NCBI RefSeq assembly: GCF_023074055.1
Contig: NZ_JADPKR010000002.1
Span: forward strand, 62,001-126,000
Direction: 5' to 3'
Length of the DNA: 64,000 nucleotides
Origin: Bradyrhizobium sp. 141
Lineage (GTDB): Bacteria > Pseudomonadota > Alphaproteobacteria > Rhizobiales > Xanthobacteraceae
The notes under the pieces were generated by a model that worked only from the letters and a program-made list of their open reading frames with translations, made no database searches and was not told the DNA's origin. How positions within the stretch are numbered: position 1 is the first letter of the stretch; each line of letters opens with the position of its first letter. The position numbers and the translations under genes were made by a program. Positions 16,368 through 24,618 of this stretch are shown here, piece after piece.

Positions 16368-18311
16368 TTATTGGGCGAGCGCGCCGCGCTGTTTCGATGG
16401 TCCCGAGTTGAGAACCGCGCCATTGACTTTGCCAACACCATCGCGAGTAAAGGCAATCCGCGTATGATCGCCGCCCTGGACGTAGAATTCATCCCTCGAA
16501 AGAACGGCCATGGGCGTCGGTTGGCCCTTGTCAAAATCAAGTATCGACCAGCCGCCTGTTGCTTCAACGACCAATTGGCCATTCGCGAGACGGACTCGAA
16601 GCTGGACGCTGTGTGCGGGGACCGCCTCCCGGGTAAAGCTGACGTTGAACGGATCACTCCGCTTTTGGCGGATGATCTTGAGCTCGATCCCGGTATAGGC
16701 CGGACCTGAAATTCGGTGAAGTGCTGCTTCCAAGGTGACACCCCTGATCGAAGCTCCCCCGACAGCCGTGATGAGGTCTCCTGCGAGGACGCCCCCCTTC
16801 GCGGCGGGGCCTGCGTCGGCCAATTTGATCACCCTAAGCCCGCCTGTTTCCGCGGCAACGGACTCGAGCCCGACCCAGCCGTCACCGTCGGCGACCAAAA
16901 TCTGCCTATCCAGCGAACTTGTCGACCCGCCGAAATCGTAGCGCCCCACATATTCGGCGAGGTTTTCGGAATTGCCTCGCTCCGACGCGACAGGAATAGG
17001 GGCTTCAGGAACCTTCAACGCCGTGTACGGCAGACGCCGGATAGCATTGAAATAGTATCCGTTCTCGCTGTACTGGCTTCGCTGCATCATCATGACGAGG
17101 ATCAGCTTCTGCGCCGGGTCTACCGAGAAGAACGTACCCCAGCTTCCCTGCCAGTTGAAGCTGCCGACTGCGCCCGGAATCAGGCTGAAATCCGGATCGG
17201 TGCGAACAGCGAAGCCGAGTCCCCATCCCGTTCCGAAAGCCGGGCCGACCTCGTGTCCTGCGATGTGCATGTCGGGCGGCAGCGAGTTCGTCGTCATCAG
17301 CCGGACGGTTTCAGGCTTCAGGATGCGCACGCCGTCAAGCTCGCCGCCGTTGAGCAGCATCTGGCAGAAGCGCAGAAAATCAGGAACCGTGGAGACGATG
17401 CCTCCGCCGCCCGAGAAGAACGTCTGCGGCTTGCCGACGTCGCCATCCGAAAGGGGTTGGGGCTGCGCGCCCGGCAAGGCGACGAGACGGGCAAGCTTGT
17501 CCTGCGGTACCGAGAAGCCGCTATCGACCATGTGCAGTGGCGCGAAGAGGCGGCTTTGCAGAAACTGATCGAAGGGCTGGCCCGACACGACTTCAATGAC
17601 GTGACCGAGCACGTCGTAGCCGATGGCATATTCCCAGACTTCGCCCGGCTGGTGCAGAAGCGGCAGGGCGCCGAGGCTCGCGACGAAGTCCGCGATAGGC
17701 TTGTCGCGTCGGAACGGCGCCCTGGCGCCATAAAGCACGTGGATCGCCGTATTGCCAAATCCAGGATCGGCGAAATCCGGCATGGCATAAACGAGGCCGG
17801 ACGTATTGCGCAGCAGGTCCCGGATCGTCATCGCACGCTTCGCCGGTTCAAAAATCTTCCGCGCAAGATCCGAGAGGATCGGATCACCGGTGACCGGATC
17901 CTTTTTGACGACCTGCATATCCCTTAGCTCCGGCAAATACTGCGCCACGGGAGCGTCAAGCTCGAGCTTGCCTTCATCGACCAGCATCATGGTGGCGACG
18001 CTGGTGATCTGCTTGGACATCGATCCGATGCGAAAGATCGAATCCGGCCGCATCGGCGTTTTTTTGTCGTGGTCCTCGAAGCCGGTGGCTTGCAAATAGG
18101 CGAGCTTGCCTCCCCGGGCGATCCCCACGACAAAACCGGAGGGATCGCCTTTTTCGCTCTGTGCCTCGAACCAGGACGTCATGCGCGCCAGGCGCCGCGC
18201 CGAAAAGCCAAGACTGTCGGGATCGACGATGGTCTGCAAATCGTCGGCAAGCGCGATACCCGCCAGACAGAGCGTGATTGCGGCCATGCACGATGCCTGA
18301 ATAATTTTCAT
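16368..18311 (-). CDS. Serine beta-lactamase-fold hydrolase with a C-terminal PDZ-like domain
   Basis: 647 residues. Signal peptide at 1-22. The class C beta-lactamase/esterase fold spans about 25-440: S97-M-S-K100 (S-x-x-K), the Tyr motif in GEVWEYAIGYDVLGHVIE (Tyr228), and a late GSWGTFFSVDPAQKL segment. A PDZ-like region follows at about 475-560: LRVIKLADAGPAAKGGVLAG with DLITAVGGASIRGVTLEA. The tail is beta-rich. Such proteins are usually esterases, D-amino-peptidases or of unknown substrate rather than true lactamases. It stands alone in a gene-poor stretch. Confidence 0.88.
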   Translation of the reverse strand: MKIIQASCMAAITLCLAGIALADDLQTIVDPDSLGFSARRLARMTSWFEAQSEKGDPSGFVVGIARGGKLAYLQATGFEDHDKKTPMRPDSIFRIGSMSKQITSVATMMLVDEGKLELDAPVAQYLPELRDMQVVKKDPVTGDPILSDLARKIFEPAKRAMTIRDLLRNTSGLVYAMPDFADPGFGNTAIHVLYGARAPFRRDKPIADFVASLGALPLLHQPGEVWEYAIGYDVLGHVIEVVSGQPFDQFLQSRLFAPLHMVDSGFSVPQDKLARLVALPGAQPQPLSDGDVGKPQTFFSGGGGIVSTVPDFLRFCQMLLNGGELDGVRILKPETVRLMTTNSLPPDMHIAGHEVGPAFGTGWGLGFAVRTDPDFSLIPGAVGSFNWQGSWGTFFSVDPAQKLILVMMMQRSQYSENGYYFNAIRRLPYTALKVPEAPIPVASERGNSENLAEYVGRYDFGGSTSSLDRQILVADGDGWVGLESVAAETGGLRVIKLADAGPAAKGGVLAGDLITAVGGASIRGVTLEAALHRISGPAYTGIELKIIRQKRSDPFNVSFTREAVPAHSVQLRVRLANGQLVVEATGGWSILDFDKGQPTPMAVLSRDEFYVQGGDHTRIAFTRDGVGKVNGAVLNSGPSKQRGALAQ

Positions 18312-18660
18312 TGGGGAAACCCTTCAGACGATCCTAAACCGGGATGATCGGAGCGAAGAGCTCGGACCCAGATCACAACCATAGGTATAGCCAAACGCTC
18401 ACGTCGCCGCAATGCCACTTCCGGATTTGGCCCTTAGCCGACCGTCTGGCATCAACCCGCCACTTCTGCCTTTGACCCGAAGGCGAAGTCGCCGCTGTCC
18501 GTATGCATGTCGTTAATCGGGGGCTGAGCCGAATCGTTACCCTCGCGGCAAGTCTTTCGGTTGATGAGTCGGCCCATCGCCCATGTTGCTGTACCCAATA
18601 TGCCGCTGAGCGGGGGGACCGATCATACATCCGGCGGCAGTGGATAGCATTGTTGCCTGA
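18312..18660. other. 349-bp gap, no gene seen
   Basis: No supported ORF. GGCCCTTAGCCGACC near 18431 is another copy of a short sequence also seen near 13668 and 16236; it looks like repeat debris. Confidence 0.4.
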
Positions 18661-19074
18661 TCAGTCGTTCACGCTGATATCCGTAAAAAGGAACCCGGCC
18701 GGCGTCTTGGTAAAGACGAAGATGAGCTCGCCGCAGAAGACGAAGTAAGAGTCATTCTTGTATTGATCGCGATCGTAGATGGCCTTGCCGCGCTGGATAC
18801 ACGTGCGATTTTTCGCCGTGAACGAGCTCGCATAGGTCTTGGCGCGAAATTGCGCGGCGTCGCGAATTGCGCTGTCGTTCATGAACGGCAATCGTGTCAT
18901 ACCGGCGACGGCGGCGGAATCGTTTGTTCTCAGCGCCGCGCGAAACTTCTCGATGAAGCCATCGAATTCCTTCTGCAAGGCAGGAGAAGCGACGGCGTTC
19001 TTCGGCGCCGCGGCGACGGCTGGAGCAAGGTTCACGAGGGCGGTTGCAAGCATAATTCTCAGCAAAAATTTCAC
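18661..19074 (-). CDS. Small secreted protein of unknown function
   Basis: 137 residues from a GTG at 19074, which has GGAG seven bases upstream; an ATG at 19098 is possible but lacks a ribosome site. Signal peptide FLLRIMLATALVNLAPAVAAA, then a domain with LQKEFDGFIEKFRAALRTND, FMNDSAIRDAAQF, and a C-terminal YFVFCGELIFVFTKTPAGF. The layout suggests a small NTF2-like or similar alpha+beta fold, but I cannot name a family. Confidence 0.65.
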   Translation of the reverse strand: MKFLLRIMLATALVNLAPAVAAAPKNAVASPALQKEFDGFIEKFRAALRTNDSAAVAGMTRLPFMNDSAIRDAAQFRAKTYASSFTAKNRTCIQRGKAIYDRDQYKNDSYFVFCGELIFVFTKTPAGFLFTDISVND

Positions 19075-19473
19075 GGGTCGGCTCCGTCCATCTACCAATC
19101 AAAAGTCTTCCGAATCCATGGTGTTCTGTCGCGTCAAGGACTTTCTGGTTCACCGGCGCAGCGTTGACCCCGCCCAGGCGTGGACCGACATTCGCCGGAG
19201 CATGCGCTGGCATGTTTTGCCGCGCCTGTTTAAGGCAGAAATTGGCCCAGCTCGGACGTTCTGGTGAACTGCCAGAGCCAGAGCGGACCGCATGCGCGCC
19301 CCGGATGCGGTGCGGATTATGAGGCCGCGCTCTCGCTCAGGCGCAACCCTGCGATTGCCCACCCGCGCTGACGCGGGACCAAGTGATCCGCCCCCATGAT
19401 TATGGGTGTCCCCGCATCCCCGCTCCGGCTAAACTTGCCCTTGCGCCGCGGGGGACACGCGTGTCGCGGGACC
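19075..19473. other. 399-bp gap, no gene seen
   Basis: No supported gene. It holds the promoter region of the response regulator/kinase operon that starts at 19474; no clear operator was found. Confidence 0.4.
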
Positions 19474-20163
19474 ATGATCATGACCGAACAGGGCGAGACG
19501 GGTGAAGCCATCACCATCCTCCTCGTCGAGGACGACGCGCCGACCTGCTGGCGGCTGCAGGATGCGCTGGTCAAGGCCGGCTACGAGGTGCGCAGCGCCG
19601 GCACGCTCAGTGAAGCCCGTTCCGCTCTCGCCGGCGGCGCGCCGCGCGTGCTGCTGACCGATCTGCGGCTGCCGGACGGCCACGGCATCGAGCTGATCCG
19701 CGAGATGAGGCAGCGCTTTCCCGACACCGAGATCATGGTGATCTCGGCACTCGGCGACGAGGAAAGCGTGATCTCCGCGATCACGGTCGGCGCCACCGGT
19801 TATCTGCTCAAGGACGCCTTCCCGACCGACATCGCCACCACCGTGCGCGATCTCGTCGCCGGCCATTCGCCGATCTCGGCCTCGATCGCGCGTTTCATCG
19901 TGCGCAGAACGCAGGGTGCCGCACAGAGTTCGGCAGAGCCGCCGCCGGGCCCCGCGCTCAACACGGCCAGGCTGACACCGCGCGAGATCGACATCCTCTG
20001 GGGCATCGCCAAAGGCTTCAGCTATGCCGAGATCGCCAGCCATCTCGGCCTGTCCAAGCAGACCGTGCCCGGCCATATCAAGAACATCTATCGCAAGCTC
20101 GAGGTGCATACGCGCAGCGAAGCGGTGTTCGAGGCGGTGCAGCAGGGCCTGATCAAGCTGTGA
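19474..20163 (+). CDS. Response regulator, NarL/FixJ (LuxR-type HTH) family
   Basis: 229 residues. Receiver domain with the acidic pair in LLVEDDAP, phospho-acceptor Asp63 in VLLTDLRLPDGHG, and Lys113 in GYLLKDAFP. The C-terminal LuxR HTH is LTPREIDILWGIAKGFSYAE then IASHLGLSKQTVPGHIKNIY. Note V-P-G in place of the usual V-K/E-x in the recognition helix. The start MIMTEQ is at ATG 19474; an earlier in-frame start at 19396 would add an atypical leader. Its stop overlaps the GTG start of the kinase by four bases (GTGA), so the two are translationally coupled partners. Confidence 0.92.
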   Translation: MIMTEQGETGEAITILLVEDDAPTCWRLQDALVKAGYEVRSAGTLSEARSALAGGAPRVLLTDLRLPDGHGIELIREMRQRFPDTEIMVISALGDEESVISAITVGATGYLLKDAFPTDIATTVRDLVAGHSPISASIARFIVRRTQGAAQSSAEPPPGPALNTARLTPREIDILWGIAKGFSYAEIASHLGLSKQTVPGHIKNIYRKLEVHTRSEAVFEAVQQGLIKL

Positions 20164-22118
20164 GCGAGATCGCGGCCAAGATATCTGCAAAGGCACCTAC
20201 GAACGCACCTACAAAGGCACCCCCGCGCCCGCGGCGCCGACTGATCGCATCGCGCCTCGTGCCCTATCTGCTGCTGCAGGCCCTGATCGTGATCGCCACC
20301 GTTCTCGGGCTGCGGCTGCTGCAGCCGAGCGACCCCGACGATTTCGCGCTGAGCGGGTTTTCACTGCAGGAAGACGGCGTGACGAACCCGGTGACGCTGC
20401 CGCATTTCACGGCGTCGCGCTATTCCCTGGCCGATCCGCCGCTCTACACCGGCGTCTTCACCTTCCGTCGCGGCGAAGCGGCGTCGGGATGGTCGGTCTA
20501 TCTGCCGCGCTTCAGCAATGCGGTGGAGGTCGCCGTCGACGGCGTCGTCGTGCTCGACTCCCGGCGCGACGCCAATGCCAACCGGCCCGACCGCAACACG
20601 CCGCAGATCGCGGCCATCCCCACCTCGCTGCTGCGCGAGGGCGCCAACGAGATCACGGTGCGCCTGTTCGTATGGGGACCGTTGAAGGGCTTTCTCGACA
20701 CGGTGTATGTCGGCCCGGACGCGGCGTTGCGCCCGGCCTATGAGACGCGCACGCTGCTGTTCGTCACTCTGCCGGTGGTGTTCTCGGCCTGGCAGTCGAT
20801 CCTGGCCGTCATCCTCGCGATCATGTGGCTGATGCGGCGTCATGAGCCGGTCTACGGCGTGCTGGCGGCCGCGATGGTGCTCGGCGTGGTGCAGGCGTTC
20901 GCGCCCCCGCCGGTGCCGCCGGCCGTCACATCGCGGCTCGCCGCCGTGCTGCTGGCGTCCGCCCCGACAGAGAGTGCGCTGATCGTCGTCTTCGGCGTGC
21001 TGTTTTTCGGCTGGCGCTGGCCGCGCTACGCCACGCTGCTGTTCGTGCCTGGAATCGTCGTGTTCGCGGTCGGACTGATCGGAGGCCCGCCGCTGCCGCG
21101 CATCCTCTTTCTGGTGCTCGGCATCCCCACCGTCGGGCTCTGCCTGGTCCTGATGGCCTGCATCACGGCAACTGCCGTGGTGCGGCGGCAGGACGCCGCG
21201 AGCTTCACGATCGGCTGCGCGGTGACCATCGTGCTGGTCTGCTGGATCCAGGACATGCTCACGGTGCTCGAGATCGTGAGCAACGATCGCATCTTCGTCT
21301 CGCGCCTGTCCTATTCGGCGATGCTGGTCGCGATCGGCGCCGGGCTGACCTGGCGCTTTGCCCGTGCGCTGAACCAGGTCGACAGCTTTGCCGGCCAGCT
21401 CGTGACGCGCGTACGCGAAGCCGAGGAGCGGCTGAAGGCGAGCTTTGCCCGCGAAGAGGAGCGCGCGCGCGCCGCCGCGCTCGCCAACGAGCGCACGCGC
21501 CTGATGCGTGACCTGCATGACGGCCTCGGCGGCCAGCTCGTCAGCATCGTTGCTCTGTCCGAGCGCGGCCATGAGGGCGCGACCATCACCGACGCCGCCC
21601 GTGCCGCGCTGAAGGATCTGCGTCTTGTCATCGATTCCATGGACGACATCGGTGGCGACCTGATGCTCGCCCTCGGCTCCTGGCGCGAACGCGCGAGCGC
21701 ACAATTGCGGCCGCACGACATCACGCTCGACTGGCGCGTGGCGACGCCGCAGGGCCTGCCGCTGCATCCCGAGCTCAGGCCGTGGCACGTCATCCAGATC
21801 GTGCGCATCCTCGACGAGGCCGTGACCAATGCGGTCAAGCACGCCCAGACCCGCCGCATCGCGGTTACCATCGACACGCTGGACGGGGACCAGGGGCAGT
21901 ACGGCGTGATTAGCGTGACTGACGACGGCCACGGCTTTGCGGTGAGCGGCCATGGCGAGGCCGCGCGCGCGGGCCAGACCGCGCGCGGCTTGCGCAACAT
22001 GAGAAGCCGCGCCGCGCGCTGCGGCGCGGTGCTCGATCTGAGTTCCGATGCTTCCGGGACGCGCGTGCGGCTGCAATTGCCGCAGAGTTTTCCCGACAGC
22101 GACGCGGCCGCGGGCTGA
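20160..22118 (+). CDS. Sensor histidine kinase, HisKA_3 type with extracytoplasmic beta-sandwich and multi-TM sensor
   Basis: 652 residues. A membrane helix near 33-52 is followed by an extracytoplasmic beta-sandwich about 60-200 (YSLADPPLYTGVFTFRRGEA, then LREGANEITVRLFVWG), then about seven membrane helices (205-400), a coiled coil with EEERARAAALANERTRLM, the phospho-histidine in MRDLHDGLGGQLVS (about residue 452), and a HATPase with EAVTNAVKHA, VTDDGHGF and GLRNMRSRA. The layout resembles 7TMR-DISM receptors, which often sense carbohydrates or other small ligands; the ligand here is unknown. It follows its regulator in a GTGA overlap. Confidence 0.9.
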   Translation: MSEIAAKISAKAPTNAPTKAPPRPRRRLIASRLVPYLLLQALIVIATVLGLRLLQPSDPDDFALSGFSLQEDGVTNPVTLPHFTASRYSLADPPLYTGVFTFRRGEAASGWSVYLPRFSNAVEVAVDGVVVLDSRRDANANRPDRNTPQIAAIPTSLLREGANEITVRLFVWGPLKGFLDTVYVGPDAALRPAYETRTLLFVTLPVVFSAWQSILAVILAIMWLMRRHEPVYGVLAAAMVLGVVQAFAPPPVPPAVTSRLAAVLLASAPTESALIVVFGVLFFGWRWPRYATLLFVPGIVVFAVGLIGGPPLPRILFLVLGIPTVGLCLVLMACITATAVVRRQDAASFTIGCAVTIVLVCWIQDMLTVLEIVSNDRIFVSRLSYSAMLVAIGAGLTWRFARALNQVDSFAGQLVTRVREAEERLKASFAREEERARAAALANERTRLMRDLHDGLGGQLVSIVALSERGHEGATITDAARAALKDLRLVIDSMDDIGGDLMLALGSWRERASAQLRPHDITLDWRVATPQGLPLHPELRPWHVIQIVRILDEAVTNAVKHAQTRRIAVTIDTLDGDQGQYGVISVTDDGHGFAVSGHGEAARAGQTARGLRNMRSRAARCGAVLDLSSDASGTRVRLQLPQSFPDSDAAAG

Positions 22119-22254
22119 AAAGCCCCCTCTCCGAACGTGTGGGACGCGCGGAGAGAGGGAACGAGCCGGGTGACTTGCCTGCGGAGGACGGGGGGTTCGT
22201 CCGCAAGGCGCCCTGGGCCCGAAGCGATGCAGTCAACTCAATCGAATGGAAATA

Positions 22255-22533
22255 TCAGCGCACGCCGACGCGATTGACCGGGCCGCCGCGATTCATCGGC
22301 GTTCCCGCGCGCACGCCGACACCGGGCGCACCGACGCCGGGCGTCGCGACCGCCGCCCTCGCGACCGGGGCTCCCACCACCACCGCAGTCGGCCGCACCA
22401 CGCAGCCCTTGGGCACGCCGACGGTCTTGCAATAGACCACCGCCTGCGCCGGGCTCGTGCCCAGCGACACCATCGCCGCGCCGGCCAGCGCCATGACCAG
22501 CCCTGCGCTCAGCGCTCCAGCTCTCTTCGACAT
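22255..22533 (-). CDS. Small secreted Val/Gly/Pro-rich protein
   Basis: 92 residues from ATG 22533. Signal peptide ALSAGLVMALAGAAMVSLGTSPAQA, then VVYCKTVGVPKGCVVRPTA with two cysteines, and a low-complexity tail GVGAPGVGVRAGTPMNRGGP ending NRVGVR. Proteins with the V-Y-C-K-x-x-G-V-P-K-G-C segment recur in Bradyrhizobium; function unknown, perhaps envelope-associated. Confidence 0.65.
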   Translation of the reverse strand: MSKRAGALSAGLVMALAGAAMVSLGTSPAQAVVYCKTVGVPKGCVVRPTAVVVGAPVARAAVATPGVGAPGVGVRAGTPMNRGGPVNRVGVR

Positions 22534-22771
22534 CCTTCGCTCTCCTGCTTCCGTTCGGCGTCCCGATGCAATCACCGGATTTCGCAGCCGAGGTGCAGCC
22601 CTGAATGGCAAAAGACGGCGCGCGGAGACATGCCATGAAGATGGGGGATGCCGCGGCCGGGAGGGCTTGCCGGTGCCATGAACATGGCATGGACCGGCGC
22701 CTGTCCTTCGCGGGATGGTCCGGCCCGATTGATCCCGGTCGGGACCAACATCGATTCCAAAGAGGTGCTTT

Positions 22772-22996
22772 ATGAAGATTTCTGTTGTTGCCGCGCTGCT
22801 GCTCGCCGCTGCCGCCCTGCCCGCTGTCGCGCAATCCGGCCCATCGGTCCAGGAGCAAATGGCCTGCCGCGGTGATGCCAGCAAATTCTGCGCCGACCAT
22901 ATCGGCAAGCCGCCGCAGATGAACGCGTGCCTGCGCGAGAACAAGTCGAAGCTCTCGGACTCCTGCCGCAAGGTCGTCGAATCGCGCGGCGGCTAG
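22772..22996 (+). CDS. Small secreted cysteine-rich-repeat protein
   Basis: 74 residues. ATG follows AAAGAGGTGCTTT. Signal peptide SVVAALLLAAAALPAVAQ, then a single cysteine-rich repeat: QMACRGDASKFCADHIGKPP and NACLRENKSKLSDSCRKVV. The four Cys in C-x6-C...C-x9-C fit the Cys-rich-repeat family found in periplasmic proteins of rhizobia. Function unknown. Confidence 0.75.
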   Translation: MKISVVAALLLAAAALPAVAQSGPSVQEQMACRGDASKFCADHIGKPPQMNACLRENKSKLSDSCRKVVESRGG

Positions 22997-23063
22997 TCTT
23001 TCTTCCTTCTCCCTTGGGAGAATGATGAGAGGGCGGCGCTCTGCCGCCCTCCTGAACGCGCCG

Positions 23064-23486
23064 CTACTCCTGCATCATCTCGCCGCTGCCGCCGAACTCG
23101 GCCGGGAAATCCTTCAGCTTGGGCAAGCCATCGCGCATCGGCAGCACGGTCTCGGCATAGTTGACGTGAACGCCGGGCGCGAATGCGAGCGTGGGGATGG
23201 TGGCGGTGAAGACGTCGATCAGGCCAAGTGGCGGATGGTTGGTCATGAGATGGCCGCCGCACTTCTTGCAAAATTTGCGCTGGCTGAGCGGCGTTTTTGC
23301 AAACGTCTCGACATTCTCCTCCCCTTCGGTGACGCGCACCGCCTCGGGCTTCCACAGGCTGAAGGCGTTGACCGGGCCACCCGACCAGGAGCGGCAGGAC
23401 CGGCAATGGCAATAGCCCATCGCCTCCGGTGCACCCGTGACCTCGATCGTGACCGCGCCACAGAAGCAGTTTCCGACATGTTTCAT
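23064..23486 (-). CDS. GFA-domain protein (glutathione-dependent formaldehyde-activating enzyme-like)
   Basis: 140 residues from ATG 23486. Zinc-binding cysteines are in GNCFCGAVTIEVTG, YCHCRSCRSWSGG and FCKKCGGHLM, the standard GFA pattern with two zinc sites. The family includes enzymes acting on S-hydroxymethyl-glutathione but most members, including this one, have no proven substrate. Single-gene transcription unit. Confidence 0.9.
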   Translation of the reverse strand: MKHVGNCFCGAVTIEVTGAPEAMGYCHCRSCRSWSGGPVNAFSLWKPEAVRVTEGEENVETFAKTPLSQRKFCKKCGGHLMTNHPPLGLIDVFTATIPTLAFAPGVHVNYAETVLPMRDGLPKLKDFPAEFGGSGEMMQE

Positions 23487-23695
23487 TTGGTCGAACTCCG
23501 TTTGATGAAAGGGGAGAAATCCTCTCCCCGCGCCCCGTTCCACGAATTTCAGGAAAGGCGGGATGCGGGGAGAGGTCGGGGCGGGGGAATCACCCCGGGG
23601 ACGTTGAGGGGACGGATGGGTGCGACGCTCGCGTACCTCACTCGGCGCGGCCACGCGTCCTCCGTTCGGCGGACGCGCGCAGTGCCACGCCGAGG

Positions 23696-24484
23696 TTAGA
23701 GTGACCGGCGCCAGGGAATAAGCATCGACACCCGTTGTTTGTACTGCCGGTACTCGTCACCGAAGAGAGCGACGAGGTCGTGCTCCTCCAGCGCGATGCC
23801 GACGAAGATGTAGAGCGTGGTGACGACCGCGAACAGCAGATGGCCCGCAGTCATGGTCGGCGCCGCCCAAAACGCAATGATGAAACCGAGATAAATCGGA
23901 TGGCGGACGAAATTGTAGAGCAGCGGCGTCTTGAAGCGCGGCGGCGTCATTTCCTTCCCGACCAGATGGTTGGTCACCTGATGCAATCCGAACAATTCGA
24001 AATGGTTGATGATGAAGGTCGAGGTGAACACCAGCACCCAGCCGGCGAAGGACAGCGTGACCAGCATCACGGCAAGATCCGGATTCTCGACGTTCCATAT
24101 GACCGCAGGCAACGGACGCCACTGCCAGAACAGGAGCAGCAATGACAGGCTCGCCAGCAGCACATACGTGCTTCGTTCGACCGGCTTGGGGACGAACTGC
24201 GTCCACCAGGCCTTGAACTGCTGGCGGGCCATCACGCTGTGCTGAATGGCGAACAGCGACATCAGGAGCAGATTGACGATGACGGCTTCCACCGGCGGAG
24301 TTTGGGTTCCAGTGTCGATGGTCTTGGGCACCATCACCCCCATGACGAAGCCGATGGCGTAGAGAATGGTGACGAAAAACACGAGATATGCCGCAATTCC
24401 GTACAGAAAGGCGATGAACTTGAAAATGCGAGAGCCCGTAACCTCCGGGCCGATCGAATGTACCTGGTGATCAAGTTGGGTCAT
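23696..24484 (-). CDS. mddA: Methanethiol S-methyltransferase (MddA), NnrU-like membrane protein
   Basis: 262 residues, five or six membrane helices. MddA methylates methanethiol to dimethyl sulfide with S-adenosylmethionine. The features used are NVENPDLAVMLVTLSFAGW, NHFELFGLHQV, and FVRHPIYLGFIIAFWAAPT, the R-H-P-x-Y-x-G motif of the isoprenylcysteine methyltransferase-like superfamily, plus EEHDLVALFGDEYRQYKQRV near the end. The start is ATG 24484. MddA is known from soil Bradyrhizobium and other bacteria. It is divergent from a CadC-like regulator across 134 bp that hold a 22-bp-period direct repeat, so that protein probably controls it. Confidence 0.82.
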   Translation of the reverse strand: MTQLDHQVHSIGPEVTGSRIFKFIAFLYGIAAYLVFFVTILYAIGFVMGVMVPKTIDTGTQTPPVEAVIVNLLLMSLFAIQHSVMARQQFKAWWTQFVPKPVERSTYVLLASLSLLLLFWQWRPLPAVIWNVENPDLAVMLVTLSFAGWVLVFTSTFIINHFELFGLHQVTNHLVGKEMTPPRFKTPLLYNFVRHPIYLGFIIAFWAAPTMTAGHLLFAVVTTLYIFVGIALEEHDLVALFGDEYRQYKQRVSMLIPWRRSL

Positions 24485-24570
24485 AAACAGCTCCGTTGTG
24501 CCAAAGCGCCGGCACTTCATTGGTCGCTGCACCCTGCCGCATCGGCGGCCCCAAGACTTTCGCAGACAGT

Positions 24571-24612
24571 TGATTTTCGCCTGAGACGACTTTGATTTTT
24601 GCTTGAGACGAC
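24571..24612. promoter_or_regulatory. Tandem 20-bp direct repeat, likely operator of the CadC-like regulator
   Basis: TGATTTTCGCCTGAGACGAC at 24571-24590 and TGATTTTTGCTTGAGACGAC at 24593-24612 differ at two positions and are spaced 22 bp start to start, two helical turns. OmpR-type winged-helix proteins typically bind such direct repeats. The second copy ends 7 bp before the regulator's GTG start, so binding there should block its own expression. Confidence 0.7.
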
Positions 24613-24618
24613 AAAAAC

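Noticed and set aside
16368..18311. Antibiotic resistance beta-lactamase
   Set aside because: The S-x-x-K and Tyr motifs fit the esterase/peptidase branch; length and PDZ-like tail differ from resistance enzymes.
20361..22076. 571-codon minus-strand frame over the histidine kinase
   Set aside because: Mirror frame; the plus strand has the complete kinase motif set.
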